From Cocos nucifera (taxonomy: Eukaryota > Streptophyta > Magnoliopsida > Arecales > Arecaceae), in NCBI GenBank assembly GCA_006176705.1, contig QRFJ01000295.1, forward strand, positions 845,001 through 909,000: a DNA stretch of 64,000 nt. The letters run 5' to 3'. Below, piece after piece: positions 20,760 through 35,000 of this stretch; within the stretch, counting starts at the first letter, position 1, and every line of letters begins with the position of its first letter. The notes under the pieces are model-generated. The model was not told the DNA's origin, searched no databases, and saw only the letters and a list, made by a program, of their open reading frames with translations. The position numbers and the translations under genes were made by a program.

Positions 20760-23700
20760 AACTAGAATCTTTGACTCTCTACAGAAAATATCTGTCTGTC
20801 CAACCCATTGGCACGTATCCTGGACACACATAGACTGACCGGACCCAATTATAAAGATTGGCTCAGGAACTACAAAATAGTTTTGGGTTTCGAGAAGTTA
20901 ACCCATGTATTGGACCAGGACCCTCCCACCTTACCAGCCCGTCATCATCCATTGAACAGAGAGCGTCTCTGGAAAAAATGGATAGACGAAGATAATAAGG
21001 CCAGATATTACATGTTGGGCTCGATGTCTGATGAGCTCCAGCGCCAACATGAAGATATCGGGACTGCTCGCCAAATGTTGGCTCACCTGCAGGAGATGTT
21101 TGGTGAACAGAGTCGCGCAGCCAAATATCAAGTCACGAAATGACTTTTTAAGGCTAAGATGCGTGATGGGCAGTCAGTCCAAGATCACTGTCTGATGCAA
21201 TGATCAAGGACATGGAAGAGCTTGAGAAGCTCGGTGTGAAGTTAGACTTGGATCTGCAGAATGATATTATTCTGCAATCCTTGACTGATGCATATGGGCA
21301 ATTCATCATGAATTACCACATGCATAAACTTCAAAATTCCTTGGCCGAATTAATGAATATGCTGGTTACCGCTGAGCTTTCTATGAAAGGTTCTAAAGGC
21401 TCAGTTCTTGCTATGGAACGGACTTCTTCCAAAAAGAAAGTCTTCTAAGGAAAGAAAAAGAAGTCTGCGAAAAAGCAAGAAGGTGGAAGGAAGAAGCAAA
21501 GAAGAAGAAGGCAGAAGCCGAAGAAGAAAGGCCGATGTCAAAAGAAAAGTGTTTCCATTGCAACAGCGACGGCCATTGGAAGCGGAACTGCCCTACTTAC
21601 CTGGCCACCCTGAAGAACAAGAAGGAAGGTCCTTCTGGAGGTATGCTCGTTATTGAGTCTAACCTTACGGTTTCTTCTGCATCCAGTTGGGTGCTTGACT
21701 CTGGTTCTAGTGTGCTCATCTGTGCACTTCCATGCAGGGTCTTGAGGATAGCAGGAGGCTGAGGGATGGAGACATGATCCTACGCATCGGTAATGGAGCA
21801 AGAGTTGCTGCAGTAGCCGTGGGAACATACCCTCTTCGATTACCATCTGGTTTAGACTTAGTTTTGAAAGACTGTTATTATGTGCCTGCAGCTAGCAGGA
21901 ATTTGATTTCTGTTTCATGCTTAGCACAAGAAGGCTATGTGATTACCTTCTTTAAGGACCATTGTAACATTCTTTATGAAAGAAATAAAATTGCAAATGG
22001 TTTTCTTATTAATGGTCTTTATCAGCTACATATTGATGTACCTGTTCTAACTATCGAGCAAAACGTGAATGCCAAACGACCTAGGGATAGTCCAAATGAT
22101 AGATATCTATGGCACCTGAGATTAGGTCATATAGCAGAAGATAGGATCAACAAATTGGAGAAAAATGGGCTATTGAGTCCATTGACTTTCGAGTCATATC
22201 CAACTTGTGAATCTTGTCTTCAAGGCAAAATGACTAAACTCCCTTTTGTTGGACATGGGGAGAGGGCCACAGATCTCCTTGCCCTAGTACATACTGATGT
22301 GTGCGGCCCATTTGATGTGCCGGCTAGAGGCAATTTTGTCTACTTCATTACCTTTACCGATGATCTGTCTAGGTATGGGTATGTGTATCTTATGAGACAC
22401 AAGTCTGAAGCTTTTGAAAAGTTCAAAGAATTCAGACATGAAGTAGAAAAACAAACTGAAAAACCCATTAAGGTTCTTCGATCAGATCGAGGAGGTGAAT
22501 ACCTTAGCCGGAAATTCCTAGACTATCTCAAGGAAAAATGGCATAGTCTCTCAATGGACTCCACCAGGAACACCTCAACTCAACGGGTTTCAGAATGGAG
22601 AAATCGGACTCTATTGGATATGGTTCGATCCATGATGAGCTTCACAGACCTCCCTGATTTTCTTTGGGGACACTCATTGTTAACTTCAATTTATCTACTG
22701 AATAGGGTTTCCCTCTAAAACCGTTCCTACCACACCGTATGAGATATGGCACGGTAAGAAACCAAGTCTGAGTCATCTCAGAATTTGGGTTGTCCGGCTC
22801 ATGTCAAAAGACAACAAGCGGACAAGTTAGAGTTTAGGTCCTTTCAGAGCTCGATTCATAGGATATCCTAAAGAGTCATTAGGATACTATTTCTACATTC
22901 CAGAAGACCACAATGTGATTGTGAGTCGACATGCCATCTTTCTTGAAAAATAGTTTATTCAAGATAGATAGCGGCATTGGAAAGCAGATTAAGCTTGATG
23001 AGAAAGTCTCACAAGTACAACGAGCTAAGGACCAATTGGAACCAAATCAGGTTGAGCCAATAAGAACACTACCTCCTCCACCTCGTAGATCGGAAAGAGT
23101 TTTCCGTCCCCCCTGAAAGATACTTAGGTATTATTTCAGAGGAAAGTAGAGAAAATGTTCCTCGTAGGTAATGGTGCTCATGGTGATGATCCCAAAACCT
23201 ACAACGAGGCGATATCAGATATCGACTCCGAGAAATGGCTAGAGGCAATGCAGTCAGAAATTGACTCGATGCACTCAAACCAAGTCTGGACCTTGGTAGA
23301 TCCACCAGAAGGTATAGTACCTATTGGGTGTAAATGGATCTTCAAGAGAAAGATTGGTGCAGATGGGAATGTGGAGACATTCAAGGCTAGACTAGTGGCA
23401 AAAGGTTATAGTCAACGCGAAGGCATTGACTATCAGGATACCTTTTTCCCAGTGGCTATGCTAAAATCCATCCGCACATTGCTTGTTGCCATTGCAGCCT
23501 ATTTCGATTATGAAATATGGCAAATGGACGTGAAAATGGCATTCTTAAATGGATATCTTGAGGAAGATATCTATATGGAACAGCCGCTAGGTTTCACATC
23601 CAGTGATACTGATCACAAGGTTTGCAAGCTGCAAAGGTCCATATATGGACTTAAGCAAGCATCTCGGAGCTGGAACACTCGTTTCAATGATGTGATCAAA

Positions 23701-24765
23701 AGTTTGGTTTCATCAAAAATGAAGAGGAACCGTGTGTTTTCAAAAAGGTCAGTGGGAGCGCTGTTGTCTTCCTCGTATTGTACGTGGATGACATCCTCCT
23801 TATTGGGAATGATATTCCCATGTTGACGACAGTCAAAATATGGTTGTCCAAGGAATTCTCCATGAAAGACCTAGGTGAAGCATCCTTTATTCTAGGAATT
23901 AAGGTCTATAGGGATAGACCGAATAGGATGCTAGGACTTTCACAGAAGATGTACATAGAGGAAAGTACTAAAGAGGTTTAGTATGGAAAACTCTAAGAGG
24001 GGATTAATACCCTTCAGACATGGTATTCATCTTTCCAAGAAGATGTGCCCCTAGCACACCTGAGGAAATAGAACGCATGAGCAAGATCCCTTATGCTTCT
24101 GCAATAGGGAGCCTCATGTATGCCATGCTATGTACACGACCTGATATAGCCCATGCTGTGAGTGTCACAAGCAGATATCAGTCAAATCCAGGTGAAGAAC
24201 ACTGGACTTCTGTGAAATGTATCCTTAAGTACTTGAGAAGAACTAAGGATATGATGTTGGTCTTTGGTAATGGAGAACTCCAAGTCCAGGGATACACAGA
24301 CTCGGATTTCATGTCCGATATAGATGATCGAAAGTCGACATCTGGGAGTCTGTTTGTGTGCAATGGTGGTGCTGTCAGCTGGAAAGAGTTCCAAGCAAAT
24401 CAGTGATAGCAGATTCCACCATGGAAGCAGAATATATCGCTGCATCAGAGGCTGCGAAGGAAGCATTCTGGTACAAGAAGTTTGCTGCAGAAATTGGAGT
24501 AATGCCATCAGATGCCATTCCTCTATACTGCGACAACAATGGCGCCATAGCCCTTGCTAAGGAGCCGAGGTCTCACCAGAAATCCAAGCACATTGAGCGG
24601 CGATACCACCTCATCCGCGATTACCTCGAGAAGGGTTACGTCGAGGTCAAGAGAGTCAACTCCACAGATAATGTGGCAGACCCACTTACAAAGCCGTTGG
24701 GCCAGCAGAAGATCGAAGCCCACCTTGAGAAGATGGGACTTAGACTTGTAGCCAATTGGCTTTAG
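20760..24765 (+). pseudogene. Copia gag-pol polyprotein, broken
   Basis: Pieces in order. Gag: 20808-21143 (LTGPNYKDWLRNYKIVLGFE) and 21200-21448. A CCHC zinc knuckle, CFHCNSDGHWKRNC, is near 21547, and a protease core, WVLDSGSS, near 21690. Integrase, 21732-22718: HLRLGHIAEDRI, CESCLQGKMTKLPF, then a D...D core with HTDVCGPF and SDRGGEY; the E region is near 22600. Reverse transcriptase, 23155-23981: WIFKRKIGADG, QMDVKMAFLNGYLEEDIYM and the catalytic YVDD at 23781. RNase H, 24020-24765: DSTMEAEYIAASEA, YCDNNGAIALAKEP and KHIERRYHLIRDYLE, ending TDNVADPLTKPL. These enzymes copy and insert the element. At least five frameshifts and several stops separate the pieces. The family is certain; the lineage within Copia was not resolved. 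Confidence 0.92.
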
Positions 24766-24779
24766 GACAAGTGGGAGAT
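24764..24779 (+). other. Copia polypurine tract
   Basis: TAGGACAAGTGGGAGA lies next to the 3' LTR and primes plus-strand synthesis. Confidence 0.8.
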
Positions 24780-27066
24780 TGTTAGATATATGTGCCCTAG
24801 AAGCCAGAATTGGCTGACACTTGTAATACACTTCTAGGGGCAAAATTATAATTTTGACTATAATCAATAAAATGGGTTATTTTCTATCACATATGTGTAT
24901 TTAGTGTCTGTGATACATCCTTTGAGTTAATGGTAATGATAATTCATATTTTCAAGAGTTGAAAATTTAAGACATGAATAATCATTATTAACTCATAAAA
25001 TGCTCCCGACCATAGGATCATCACGAGGATGGTGATTGATCCGGAAAGGTTGGTGTACAATCGCTTCTCTTTAGTAGATGAGTCTTGAGTCTACGGTGTG
25101 GAGACACCGGAGCGAGAGTACAGGTACTCGTTAGAGAACGAGGGCACTGAGCGTGACCACCTCGAGTAGTCATTAGGGAAGTCTACCTTCTCGTCAATGA
25201 CTGACTCGATGCTGCAGTAGTGTGTCTGGTTCTTTGACCTGAGGTGCATCGGCAGTTCACCTTGAGGGTGTTATAGTTTGACTACACCATTACTCGGATC
25301 TCCTAGCCATATGGAAAATCCTGAGGTGTATGTTGGCTATAGCATGTTCATTGTAGGAACTGGATTGCATCAAGATGGAATCTATCTACCTCGGTGGTAG
25401 AGGAGCAGCCCTATGATGATCATGAGAATCAAGTCCAGAAGCCCATGGCCATGGTAGAGTGAAATAATAGAAAGAGTTTCTATTTAGATTTTCACATTCG
25501 GACTTGAATCGAATGATTACATCATATGACAGAAACTAGGGTTTGACGAGTTCACCTTAACCCTAATCTGATCGGGGCTCAAGATAGAAGAACTTAATCA
25601 CACAGGTAGCTGCACCAAGAGGTTCGCATTCAGCTCTGATGGGTTGCCACCATATACTGCTAGGTGTCACTGGTGGATTTTGGGAGCAATTAGAATGATT
25701 TAGATGATCGATCATTCTAGCTGTTCGAATCAGAAGAGTTCTGATCCATCGAAAAGGAGTTTCGATGATGTCGATGATAGAGATCATGACATATCCCATT
25801 ACCATACAGAACTGAACCTAACTGGGTCACACAAACAAGGGTTTGAATCTGGTGATCATCAATTGAACTGATCTAGTTCAATTGATCTGAATGAGATTCA
25901 ATTAGGTTCAAGGAAAATCGTGCTAGCACTCGATTGAACCTAACGTTCTTCTTTTACTATCATAAATAAGTTGTCCTGACTGAGCCAAAGGAGTTTGTGC
26001 TCAATCAGAGGCCTTCATATGGTCTGACTGGAGGTTGTCCAAGTCAGAAAAGGTTGTCTTATTTTGTAAGACATTACCTGCCATTTTTGGTCACCTGCCA
26101 TTTCTTGTTCTTTGACTTTGGTCAAAAGTCTACCTTTGACTGGTCAAATGTTGACCATTGACACTTTGACTTTTGACCACATGTGTCATGCACCTATTGG
26201 AGAGCTGGTGGGGGCTTGTCCCCCTGCCAGAACCTGGCAAGGAGGAGGGCGCACGCCACCCTTGGCGTGTGCCCAAGCTGGAGGCGCCTAGGAGTCCCTG
26301 TTGGACAAGGACTCCATCTCCTTTTTGGATTCCAATTAGAGTTCTCCTAAGAACCAACTTTGATTGGTCTTAGGCACCCTCTAAGGAGGAATCCAGGGGA
26401 CTCTATTCCCACCAATCAGATTTAGATCTGATTTCATAAAGGGTTGTGATTGGTTGGGAAGAAGAGGAGTTGGATCACGCATAGTCTATAAATAAGACCC
26501 TGCGCCCAATCCAAAGAGCAATTGAAAAGAATTGAAAAATTTCCACACCCCAAGGCTGGTTCTCTCCTCCTCCATGCCAAGCCCATCTTCTCCCTCTCCT
26601 CTTCACGTCTAAAGTAGTTTGGGATCTTGGTTGGTGCAATCCAGATGAGAGAAAGGCGACAGAAAGCTAGAAGGCTGCGCTGCTGCAAAGGACGACTGCT
26701 GATCTTCAAAAGATAGTTTTGAAGATCCTCCAGATCAGATCCAGATCTGATTTTTGGAGATGTGATAGAGAAGAAGAGGATCTCCAGATCCAGCCTGAGT
26801 GGATATCGGTAGAGGCCAAGCACTTGCGTGGCTAGATCCAGAACCTTCCGCTGCTTACAAGATCATCAACGAATAATAGGATTACCCTACGTCAAGATAA
26901 ATTTAATTTAATTTAATTTATTTAAATTTTATTTATTTTAATAATAAAAATTAGATCTGAAATATTTTAGATCTGATCTGGATTAAAGAAAAAAATTTTT
27001 GAAATATATCTCTTGATCCGATCAGATCTGAACGAACCTGATCCAAAAAATCAGGATTTTCCTTCA
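24780..27066 (+). repeat. 3' LTR of the Copia element
   Basis: 2287 bp, beginning TGTTAGATATATGTG and ending TTTTCCTTCA, followed by the target-site copy CCACA. TATA box at 26487. It has a short extra TTTAATTTAA-type run near 26900 compared with the 5' LTR. Confidence 0.93.
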
Positions 27067-29043
27067 CCACATCCACTCTAGCATTCCGCACCATCCAAGA
27101 AGAGCAATATTGGTTAAAAAAATGTAATTATAATATTTTTATTCGATAATGGACATCATGGACTAATGATAATCCTGATAGAAGGTTTGTGGGCTGCCCT
27201 AATTATTATGTAAGTATGATTTAATATAATCGAAGGTTATGTTTATCAAATGTTGATTGTTTTTTAATTATTGAATGATTTGATTGTACAAAATGAGGAT
27301 TCATATTATGAATATTTCAATTGAATAGATCCTTCTATGTGTGCTTGATCAATGGTGGTGATCTCTGAATTATATGATAAAATTTAAAATTATAAAAAAA
27401 TATAAATTTATGGGTTTTTGCTTGTCAACAAAGCTTACCATCGCTAAAAAAGAAGCAAATAGAGTTCGTGAGGTTGTGTCAGAGTTGATTCAAAAATTAC
27501 AAAAATCAAAAGCTTGGCATGAGAGTTTTAGCAAAATAGCTTTATCTGCACTGCTTGTATCATGGGTTGTGATTTTTTGGACAATAAATCTATCCTATAA
27601 TGATGATGTTGGTATGTTGGTGTAATCAGTAAAGTAAAAAATATATAAGGATGGTTGTCATTTAGGTTGAGTATGTTTAGAATATTGGATTGTTCAAAAT
27701 ATTTATTATTATTTCATACTCTCTAAATTAATTTTTTTCTACTATTAATGGAAGAAGCAGAGGTAATTTGATCAATTTCAATTACCTTTGTTTAATGATT
27801 GGATTTTTGGTAATCTATATTAATTATAGTTTTCTTCATATTATAATTAGAATATTTATTGATTACATCGATTTCACCTACAACTATAAATTGTTCATTT
27901 ATTGGATATAGGTTGTGATTCTTGGCTACCATGTTCAATTGATAAGATATAATCCAAGTCATGGAATAAGGTAGGATCTTGTAATATCAAATGTTTCTAA
28001 TATCTAAATCTTATAATAAATTTATAAAAAAAATAATAAAATAAATTAATATGTTCTCCAAGATCTTGGAAAAAATAACTTCGATCTTCTTTCTCTACAT
28101 AAACCAAATAAGGCAGAATACTTTGAAAAGTAGGAGATAAAGCTGCTACTACAAAATTATATCATACCTAATAATATCTTCCCATAAATTTTAGTTCTAA
28201 ACTAATGTACCATATAATCTTCTACAACTCATCTATTAAAGCATATCACTGTCATTGCATGGGATATGGAATTTCATTAAGCTGCCGTACTTCATAGCTA
28301 CATTTTTTTTTGGTTGGATTTATAACCTAACTATCAAAACTATACCTTACTTCATAATTATTTTTTTTATTATAGATTAAGATATAATATTTATTATCCA
28401 TCTTGATTTTTTTTATTTTTACTAGGATACATGGATTCACTTAAATTTTTTAGATTTTTTCTTCTTTATTTTAATCTAATAGTAAAGATTTTAATCTCTT
28501 TTATTATTATGATAATGAGCTTATTTCTATTTGGGCAATACTTTCTGTGTATGATGGCACTGATTGATGCTTGGGGCTACGTAGATTTGAAAGTAAAAAA
28601 ATTATTTTTTTTAGATACCACGTGCCGGTTTCAAGCGAGCACCAATCATGACGTACGGTGCACGTCATGTCAAGTATTTATCTTTCTACTTTTCGAGATG
28701 CATGAATTAAAGCATTCTTTCATGTTATTTTGCACTACTGCATGTTATATATTCTGCCATGAGTTAAAGCGGAGGAGGTAAGGTTAGCGTACATGCACCG
28801 CGGAAATTCAGAAGTGTAAAGAAAAGGGAATAAAATGAGAGAGACCAACTAAAACTACAGGAAGTAGACGCACACGCAGGACCCTCGACGCTAATCATGC
28901 CGCGTTGACGAGTTCTTTTTAGAGCTTCAATTTTGGGTTGTAATAATTTTCGCAAAAGCCAAAGGGATCACCTTCGATGTCTTCAAAGCTGCGAAAGGAC
29001 TCCGAAATCGCTCGCTCTCGACGGCGGCTTCCTTCTCTTTGCC
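27067..29043. other. Intergenic stretch and 5' region of the EZA1 gene
   Basis: About 2 kb of AT-rich DNA. Open frames at 27374-27625 and 28431-28781 lack domains and the latter is low-complexity hydrophobic, so I do not call them. The last 130 bases before the ATG become GC-richer (CTCGCTCTCGACGGCGG) and are probably the 5' untranslated leader. I see no clear TATA box. Confidence 0.5.
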
Positions 29044-32000
29044 ATGGTTTCTTCCTCGAGAGCCGCCGATTCCTCTTCCGGCCGAGCAAAGGTGCGATCT
29101 TTGCCCGTTTTCTCAATTTCCATCCCAAGAATTATCTATATTCGAAAAAAATATGATGGAACTTCGTCTTTTTATCCTCTTTTTCTGGATCGCAGAGGTC
29201 GGATGGAGAGCAGGGGAAGCAGGGGATTTCAAACCTTTCATCGAAGCTGTCTCAGCTAAAGAAGCAAATCCAGGAGGCCAGATTGGTCTCCATCGGAGTA
29301 GGTCTCTCCAATCCCTTCTTTATTGGGTAAATTCCCGAAAACTAATCGAACTGAGGTGCCGAATTTGATTCCAATAGGCGAAGCTCAGGGAGAATATGGA
29401 GAATCTAAAGGGCCACACGTTGGGGCTCTTTGATTCGGCCGCAGCGGCGGAAGCGGCAACGAGGAGCTCATCAGCGCGGCCTGTGCCGGAGAACATGCTG
29501 TCGGTGAGAATGGGAAGCCCTCTTTGTAGGTTGACTGGATCGGACGTATCGAATGGGGTGGTGGAGAAGGAGTATATCCACATCCAGGAAGAGAATTTGC
29601 ACTTGGGGACAGTACTGTTCGGAAGCAATGGCAACAGTAAGGCAGCTGTTCGCCCTGTCAAGCTTCCCTTCGTTAACAAGATTCCGCCATACACTGCGTG
29701 GATATTCTTGGACAAGTATTAGCTAAACTCTAGATTTGCCTTTCTTTTTCTAGAAAGTTTTAATTTATTAATTAAATTTCAATGACATGAAATTTTATAT
29801 TTCATGAATTTTAGACTTCACTGATCAAATTACAGCGCTTTAAGTTTAGTATTCTTGAAAGTTTTAATAATTTTGCATGCTAGTGTATGAACTCAAAGAA
29901 TGCGATGCGTGACTGAAGTGACGTCTCTTGATGTGTTTGTAGTGATTGCCCACGGTACTTTTGAAGGTTTGTTGAGTAATATCAACTTTCTCGTGGTATC
30001 TGGTATCTGGATAACAATTGCTGTTGACTATTTTGATGTCATGGAGTTGAGTAGGGTTATGGATTTTTTTTTGTCTGTGTGATGTTTTTTCTGTTCTGGA
30101 CCTATGTGATGTTTAACTTCCTACCATATATGGTTGCTATTATCCACCATTCTGTTATTTAGTAGAATGCAATCATGATTTTTCTAAGAACAACATTCAC
30201 ATTAGAAGTACTGGAGCATCGGAGCTTGTAAATTACAATTTCCTGTTTTTCATTACTAAAATTCACTTTACCCATCACAGAAACCAGAGAATGGCTGACG
30301 ATCAATCAGTTGTTGGGAGGAGAAGGATTTACTATGATCCATATGGCAGTGAAGCATTGATATGTAGTGAGAGTGATGAAGAGATTGCAGATTCAGAGGA
30401 GGAGAAACATGAATTCTCCGAAGGGGAAGATCAGATCTTGTGGTAAGTAATGTTAGGTCACATGCATGTGCCATTCCGTTCTCTTAGTAATTAATCTGTG
30501 AAATGTGGCATGTGATTGAGACTATGTAAGGGTTGAAAAAGATTAGGTCAGACTGGCTTACCACTTTTGGCAAAAAGGGGAACTCAAGCTTTGCTAGTTA
30601 GATCTCTCATTTTCCTACATTTCCAGGTGGTCTTTGTATGATACTTAACCATGTAAGTTGCAGCTTGTTATTTTACGTGAAAAATTGCATAACATTAGCA
30701 CCAAGTTTCATCAATGCTTTGCAATAACGGTGGTATTTTTTATGTGATTTCTTTTACTTGAAATACTAGAGCTTAGATTGCATGAATGGATGTTTTACAG
30801 TGCATATAGCTTTTACTAGTCACTACACTAACTGATTTATAAGAAAAGGTGCTAAAATATTATAATTTGCGAAATATAATTGTATGGATTGATGTTATAC
30901 TTATACAACTATGGCCGGTTTAGCAATTTGAATTCTAAATACACAGGGTTGGCTTTGTAAAGAATAGTTTGCCATTTGTTCATGTCAACTGCAAGTTAGT
31001 TGACTCTGGCCTTGGTCTTTAGCTTCCTGATATGGAAAATGCAGTTCAGGCCTATAAATAGTTCTCGACAGTTATGAAACCATAGTAGTTGTTTCACTCT
31101 TGACCATTCTCAAATCTCTGATCAGCCTAAGCCTGTTCAAGCTTCCAGCTATATATAATTCAGTGTCCTCCTTTTCTTAACTCATCAACATAAATTTGAG
31201 CCCCTTGCTTTTTTTCTAGTCATTGTTAGAGATTTGTACAAATTCAAATGATGGAGCCTCCTCATTCCTCAGAGCACCAGTTCGAGTGTCGAAAGTTCAG
31301 GGAGTATCATAATCTATTTCAGTCATTGTGATATCTGATACGTGTCGGATACAATCTACAAAAATATGGAGATTCACCATGTTGGATAGATTCTAGTACC
31401 ACATGGAATTGTGGACTTTTGATTTTCTCATTCATTGGTTTAAATTTCTTTCTTTTTCAACTTCTCTCTATGCAAGGTCTGCAGGCAAAAACTCTGTCCA
31501 TCCTCAAAAAATTGTTAATTGTTGGTTTTCTTCTCATTATTGTGGATATTCAATGTGAAGTATTCATGTAAACATGAATAGGGATTTCATGCTTTTTTGC
31601 TATTTTTCTCATTAAAAGAATAAAAATTTACATTTTATTTTTATGGCAGGAAGGCCATTCAAGAGCATGGACTCCATCAGGATGTGCTGAATATTCTTGT
31701 TCTGTTCATTGATGCAACCCATTCAGAAATTAAGGTATTCTGTCAGCAGATCTAATATTGAAATTTGGATTATATCACTTAAATACCAGCTCAGCAATGT
31801 TGCATATACATCTTATGGAAAATTAAGATTGTCATATTAGTTTAATTGAAATGCATAGGAACATGGTCATGTTATTCAGACAATGCTCAACTGTTATAGT
31901 TTAAGATGTTTCAATAATCCAGTTTACATATAAGTTTATTTCATGTTCGCAGGAAAGATATGAAACACTCATGGAGAAACATGAAAAGCACGAAAAAAAT

Positions 32001-35000
32001 TCTGAAGTTTCTGATAAAACAGAGCCTGAGGAGAGGCTGTTCCTCAATAAGACTCTTAATGCTGCTCTAGATTCTTTCGACAATCTATTTTGCCGCCGTT
32101 GTTTGGTAGTTTCTCCTCCACCACTTCTCTGCCTATTCTACACATGTGTGGCTCTGTAATTAGTGAATGCTGTTTGCAGATTTTTGATTGCCGCCTTCAT
32201 GGCTGTTCTCAGAATTTAATCATCCCCGTGAGTCTTAATGCTCTTGTAGAGTGTCCATTCACAAGGTTCTGTAGGAATGTTTGCTATTTTAATAGGACTT
32301 TTTTCCTTGGCAGAGTGAAAAGCTGTCCAATGGGTTTGAACTTGAAGAAAATAGAAAACCATGTGGCGATCAGTGCTATCTTAAGGTATGACTCATACTT
32401 ATGCCAACTACAAAAAACATATGTATGTATGTAATAGATCTCCACATGCTACATACACTACATTGTTTTGATTTTTGTTGGTTAGGTTTGAAATTTTTCT
32501 TCAATATTATTAGAAATACTTGAGGATTAAGACATTTAATGGAAGTAATGAAGTATATTACTGAAGGCATCTCTTCTTATTTTAAGAAGAAAAAACAGTG
32601 TTTATATCAACAACTATGGATAGCTATAGAGAATGCTATGGCATGCCTGCATCTATTGAACTGACCATGACCATGTCCGGATGGATTTCGATGTCTATAT
32701 ACTGCTATTGTTGTTTGTTCATTAAGTGGTGCCTCCATCTTCTAATGTTTAGCTTTTTCTCTGCATCTGTTTTATCCCCAAGGAAGCATGCTGAGCAACA
32801 AAGAGGTTGCATGCGTGTCAAAAATGCTTGGGTGTATGTGTAGTAAAACTAGGAGGAATAAAGCTAGATACGAGAATTTGAGTGGGATGATTTGTCTCAT
32901 TACTAATTGGATAAAGTAAATAACTGAGATACTAGAACAACAACAAAGGCTTTAGAAACAGGCGGTCTTATAAGTTGTAAGTATTGTGAAAGAGTTTTGA
33001 TGAAACTGATGTCGTATACCTCCTGGATCAAATTGCATCTAATGCTTCTTAAATCCATAGTGGTATTAGATGCAATATGTCTTATTAGTTTGAAACCAAG
33101 TCTTCATTTTTGTTAATTGCTGTGTCATCTCTGTGATCAAGGCCTTCTTATTTACAATTTATGTTCTTCAATATTTACTGTCTTCTCGCATATGAGATTC
33201 CAGGTAGACTAAACATACAGAGTAAACAGTGCCAAAGAACAAAGCTCTGACTTTACTGACCAGTTTCTATCTTTATATATGTTTTTTTCCTTATTATTCT
33301 ATTCCTTATATGTGCATGTTGCTTGTTCAAATTGAAAATTATGAGTACACATTCTCATGCAAGTATCATGTTAATTGCATGAAATTGCATATAAATCTGT
33401 ATTTTCTGTGTCTGTTTATACATGTGGCTACCATTCACACTGATGAGTTGGTGGTTTGTTTTGACAAGTGTTAGAAAAGATACTGTTTTCACAAAACATC
33501 TGTATTGGCAAGCATGCATGTTCTTTATTAAGGGCTTTTGGAGAAAGAAAATGCCTTGGTATTTTACGGTCTTGTTTAATTTCAGTTACATTCATATTAT
33601 GAAGTTATCTTGTACTTACATTCGTAGTTGATCCTGGTGGTGATACAAGGCTGAATCACATGATATGAAATTGCAACACCATATTTGGTCCCATCAAAGT
33701 TGAATTGATCTTTTCCTGCCAGCTAATTTGCCTTATGCTTGCTTCTTAGCTTATATTTAACCTTTTTCAGTTGATTTCACTAGTTATTTATATGTATGGT
33801 TTATCCTCTATTCCATGGTGACCTAATCACTAGTTAGTGTGATGGAGCTGGAACCTACTATTTTGATTTCCCGTCAATTGAGAAATTATTGCATGATTCA
33901 AACTGGAGTTAAGTGATTTCCTACTGCCAAAAGTATTGTTTCATTTGATGATATGACCTGTTACACAGGCCTATAACTATGCTTTTCAAACAATCAAGCA
34001 TATCTAACTTGGTTTTCAATGTTTTCTCAGAGAAGAGATGTTCAAGATCCTTGCAACGAAGACTCTCATATGGGTACTGTTCATGAAATGGAATCTAAAA
34101 CTTTGACGGAGAAAATTGGTGCTTCACTGCCTTCGGAATCTGAAGATTCAAATCCTGATGATGACAATGCAAATGCAACTGTTGCTGAGCAGGTACGCGA
34201 TGATGTAGACAGACCTGTCACTGTTTCTTCAGAAACTGATGGGACAAGCAGAATGCCGAATCTTGGAGCCACTATTGACTTAGATATAACCACTTCGGAA
34301 GTCTTCATGAAAAATCTAGGCAAACGCAAGGTCTTGAAGCATGATAGCATGTCACAAGAAGAAACTGAGAGTGCAGCTGAAAAATGTCTGGCTTCTACAG
34401 ATAAAAAACAGAAAAAACTAACTTCGGATGCTTCTCAGGCTAATGACCATCTGCTGGATTCACATCCCATTTCCATAGCTGATACTCAATGTCCAGATTC
34501 TGAAGCATCTGCCGCTGATCAACTTCAGAAGAAAGCTACAGAAGAATCCACTGAAAATTCTTCAAGGACAGATACTTGTGTCGGTGATGGCAGCAAGACC
34601 TTGGAAGATGTAACAAAGAATACTACTAAAGTTTCTTTATTGAAGAGCTCATTCAGTTCTAGCAAAGAACAGACTGTCCATGGTTGGAATACTATTGAAA
34701 AGGATCTTTACTTAAAAGGAATAGAGATATTTGGGAGAAACAGGTATAATGTTGTCGAACTCCTTATTGCTATTCTTTTTTACTGGAAAAAAAAAAAGAT
34801 TAAGTTAAAATAGTAGTAATAATATATCTCCTCTACAAGGAATTCCTGTTAAGGTGATTAGATACCAAAACATGCCCTTCCTTTATAGCATTGTGTATTC
34901 TTGAAGCTTTCTATCCACCATGTAGCTGCTGCATAAGTTCTCAAAATAACCTGCTTTTCACAATATTGTGTAAGACATTTACCTTCGCTGCAAAGGGTAT

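Larger units (their letters stand above)
16670..27066 (+). mobile_element. Ty1/Copia LTR retrotransposon with long LTRs, degenerate
   Basis: LTRs at 16670-18913 and 24780-27066 flank a 5.9-kb interior. The primer-binding site TGGTATCAGAGCCAAGG (initiator methionine tRNA type) starts at 18916, and the polypurine tract GGACAAGTGGGAGAT ends just before the 3' LTR. Flanking pentamers are CCACG and CCACA, a 4 of 5 target duplication. Domain order gag, protease, integrase, reverse transcriptase, RNase H is that of Copia. Frameshifts and stops break gag-pol into about ten pieces, so it is dead. LTRs of over 2.2 kb are long for the group. Confidence 0.93.

Noticed and set aside
27374..27625. 83-aa open frame with a hydrophobic stretch near its end
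   Set aside because: AT-rich intergenic sequence, no recognised family, no splice partner. Could be a relic but not supportable.
28431..28781. 116-aa hydrophobic open frame just upstream of EZA1
   Set aside because: Phenylalanine/isoleucine-rich translation of T-rich DNA; no domain. More likely promoter-region sequence.
34741..34813. Extension of EZA1 exon 9 beyond NRYN (ending in a lysine-rich tail)
   Set aside because: The donor AG|GTATAA at 34744 and the acceptor before 35506 join GRN to SCLIARNLL, the conserved SANT sequence; the extension is intron.
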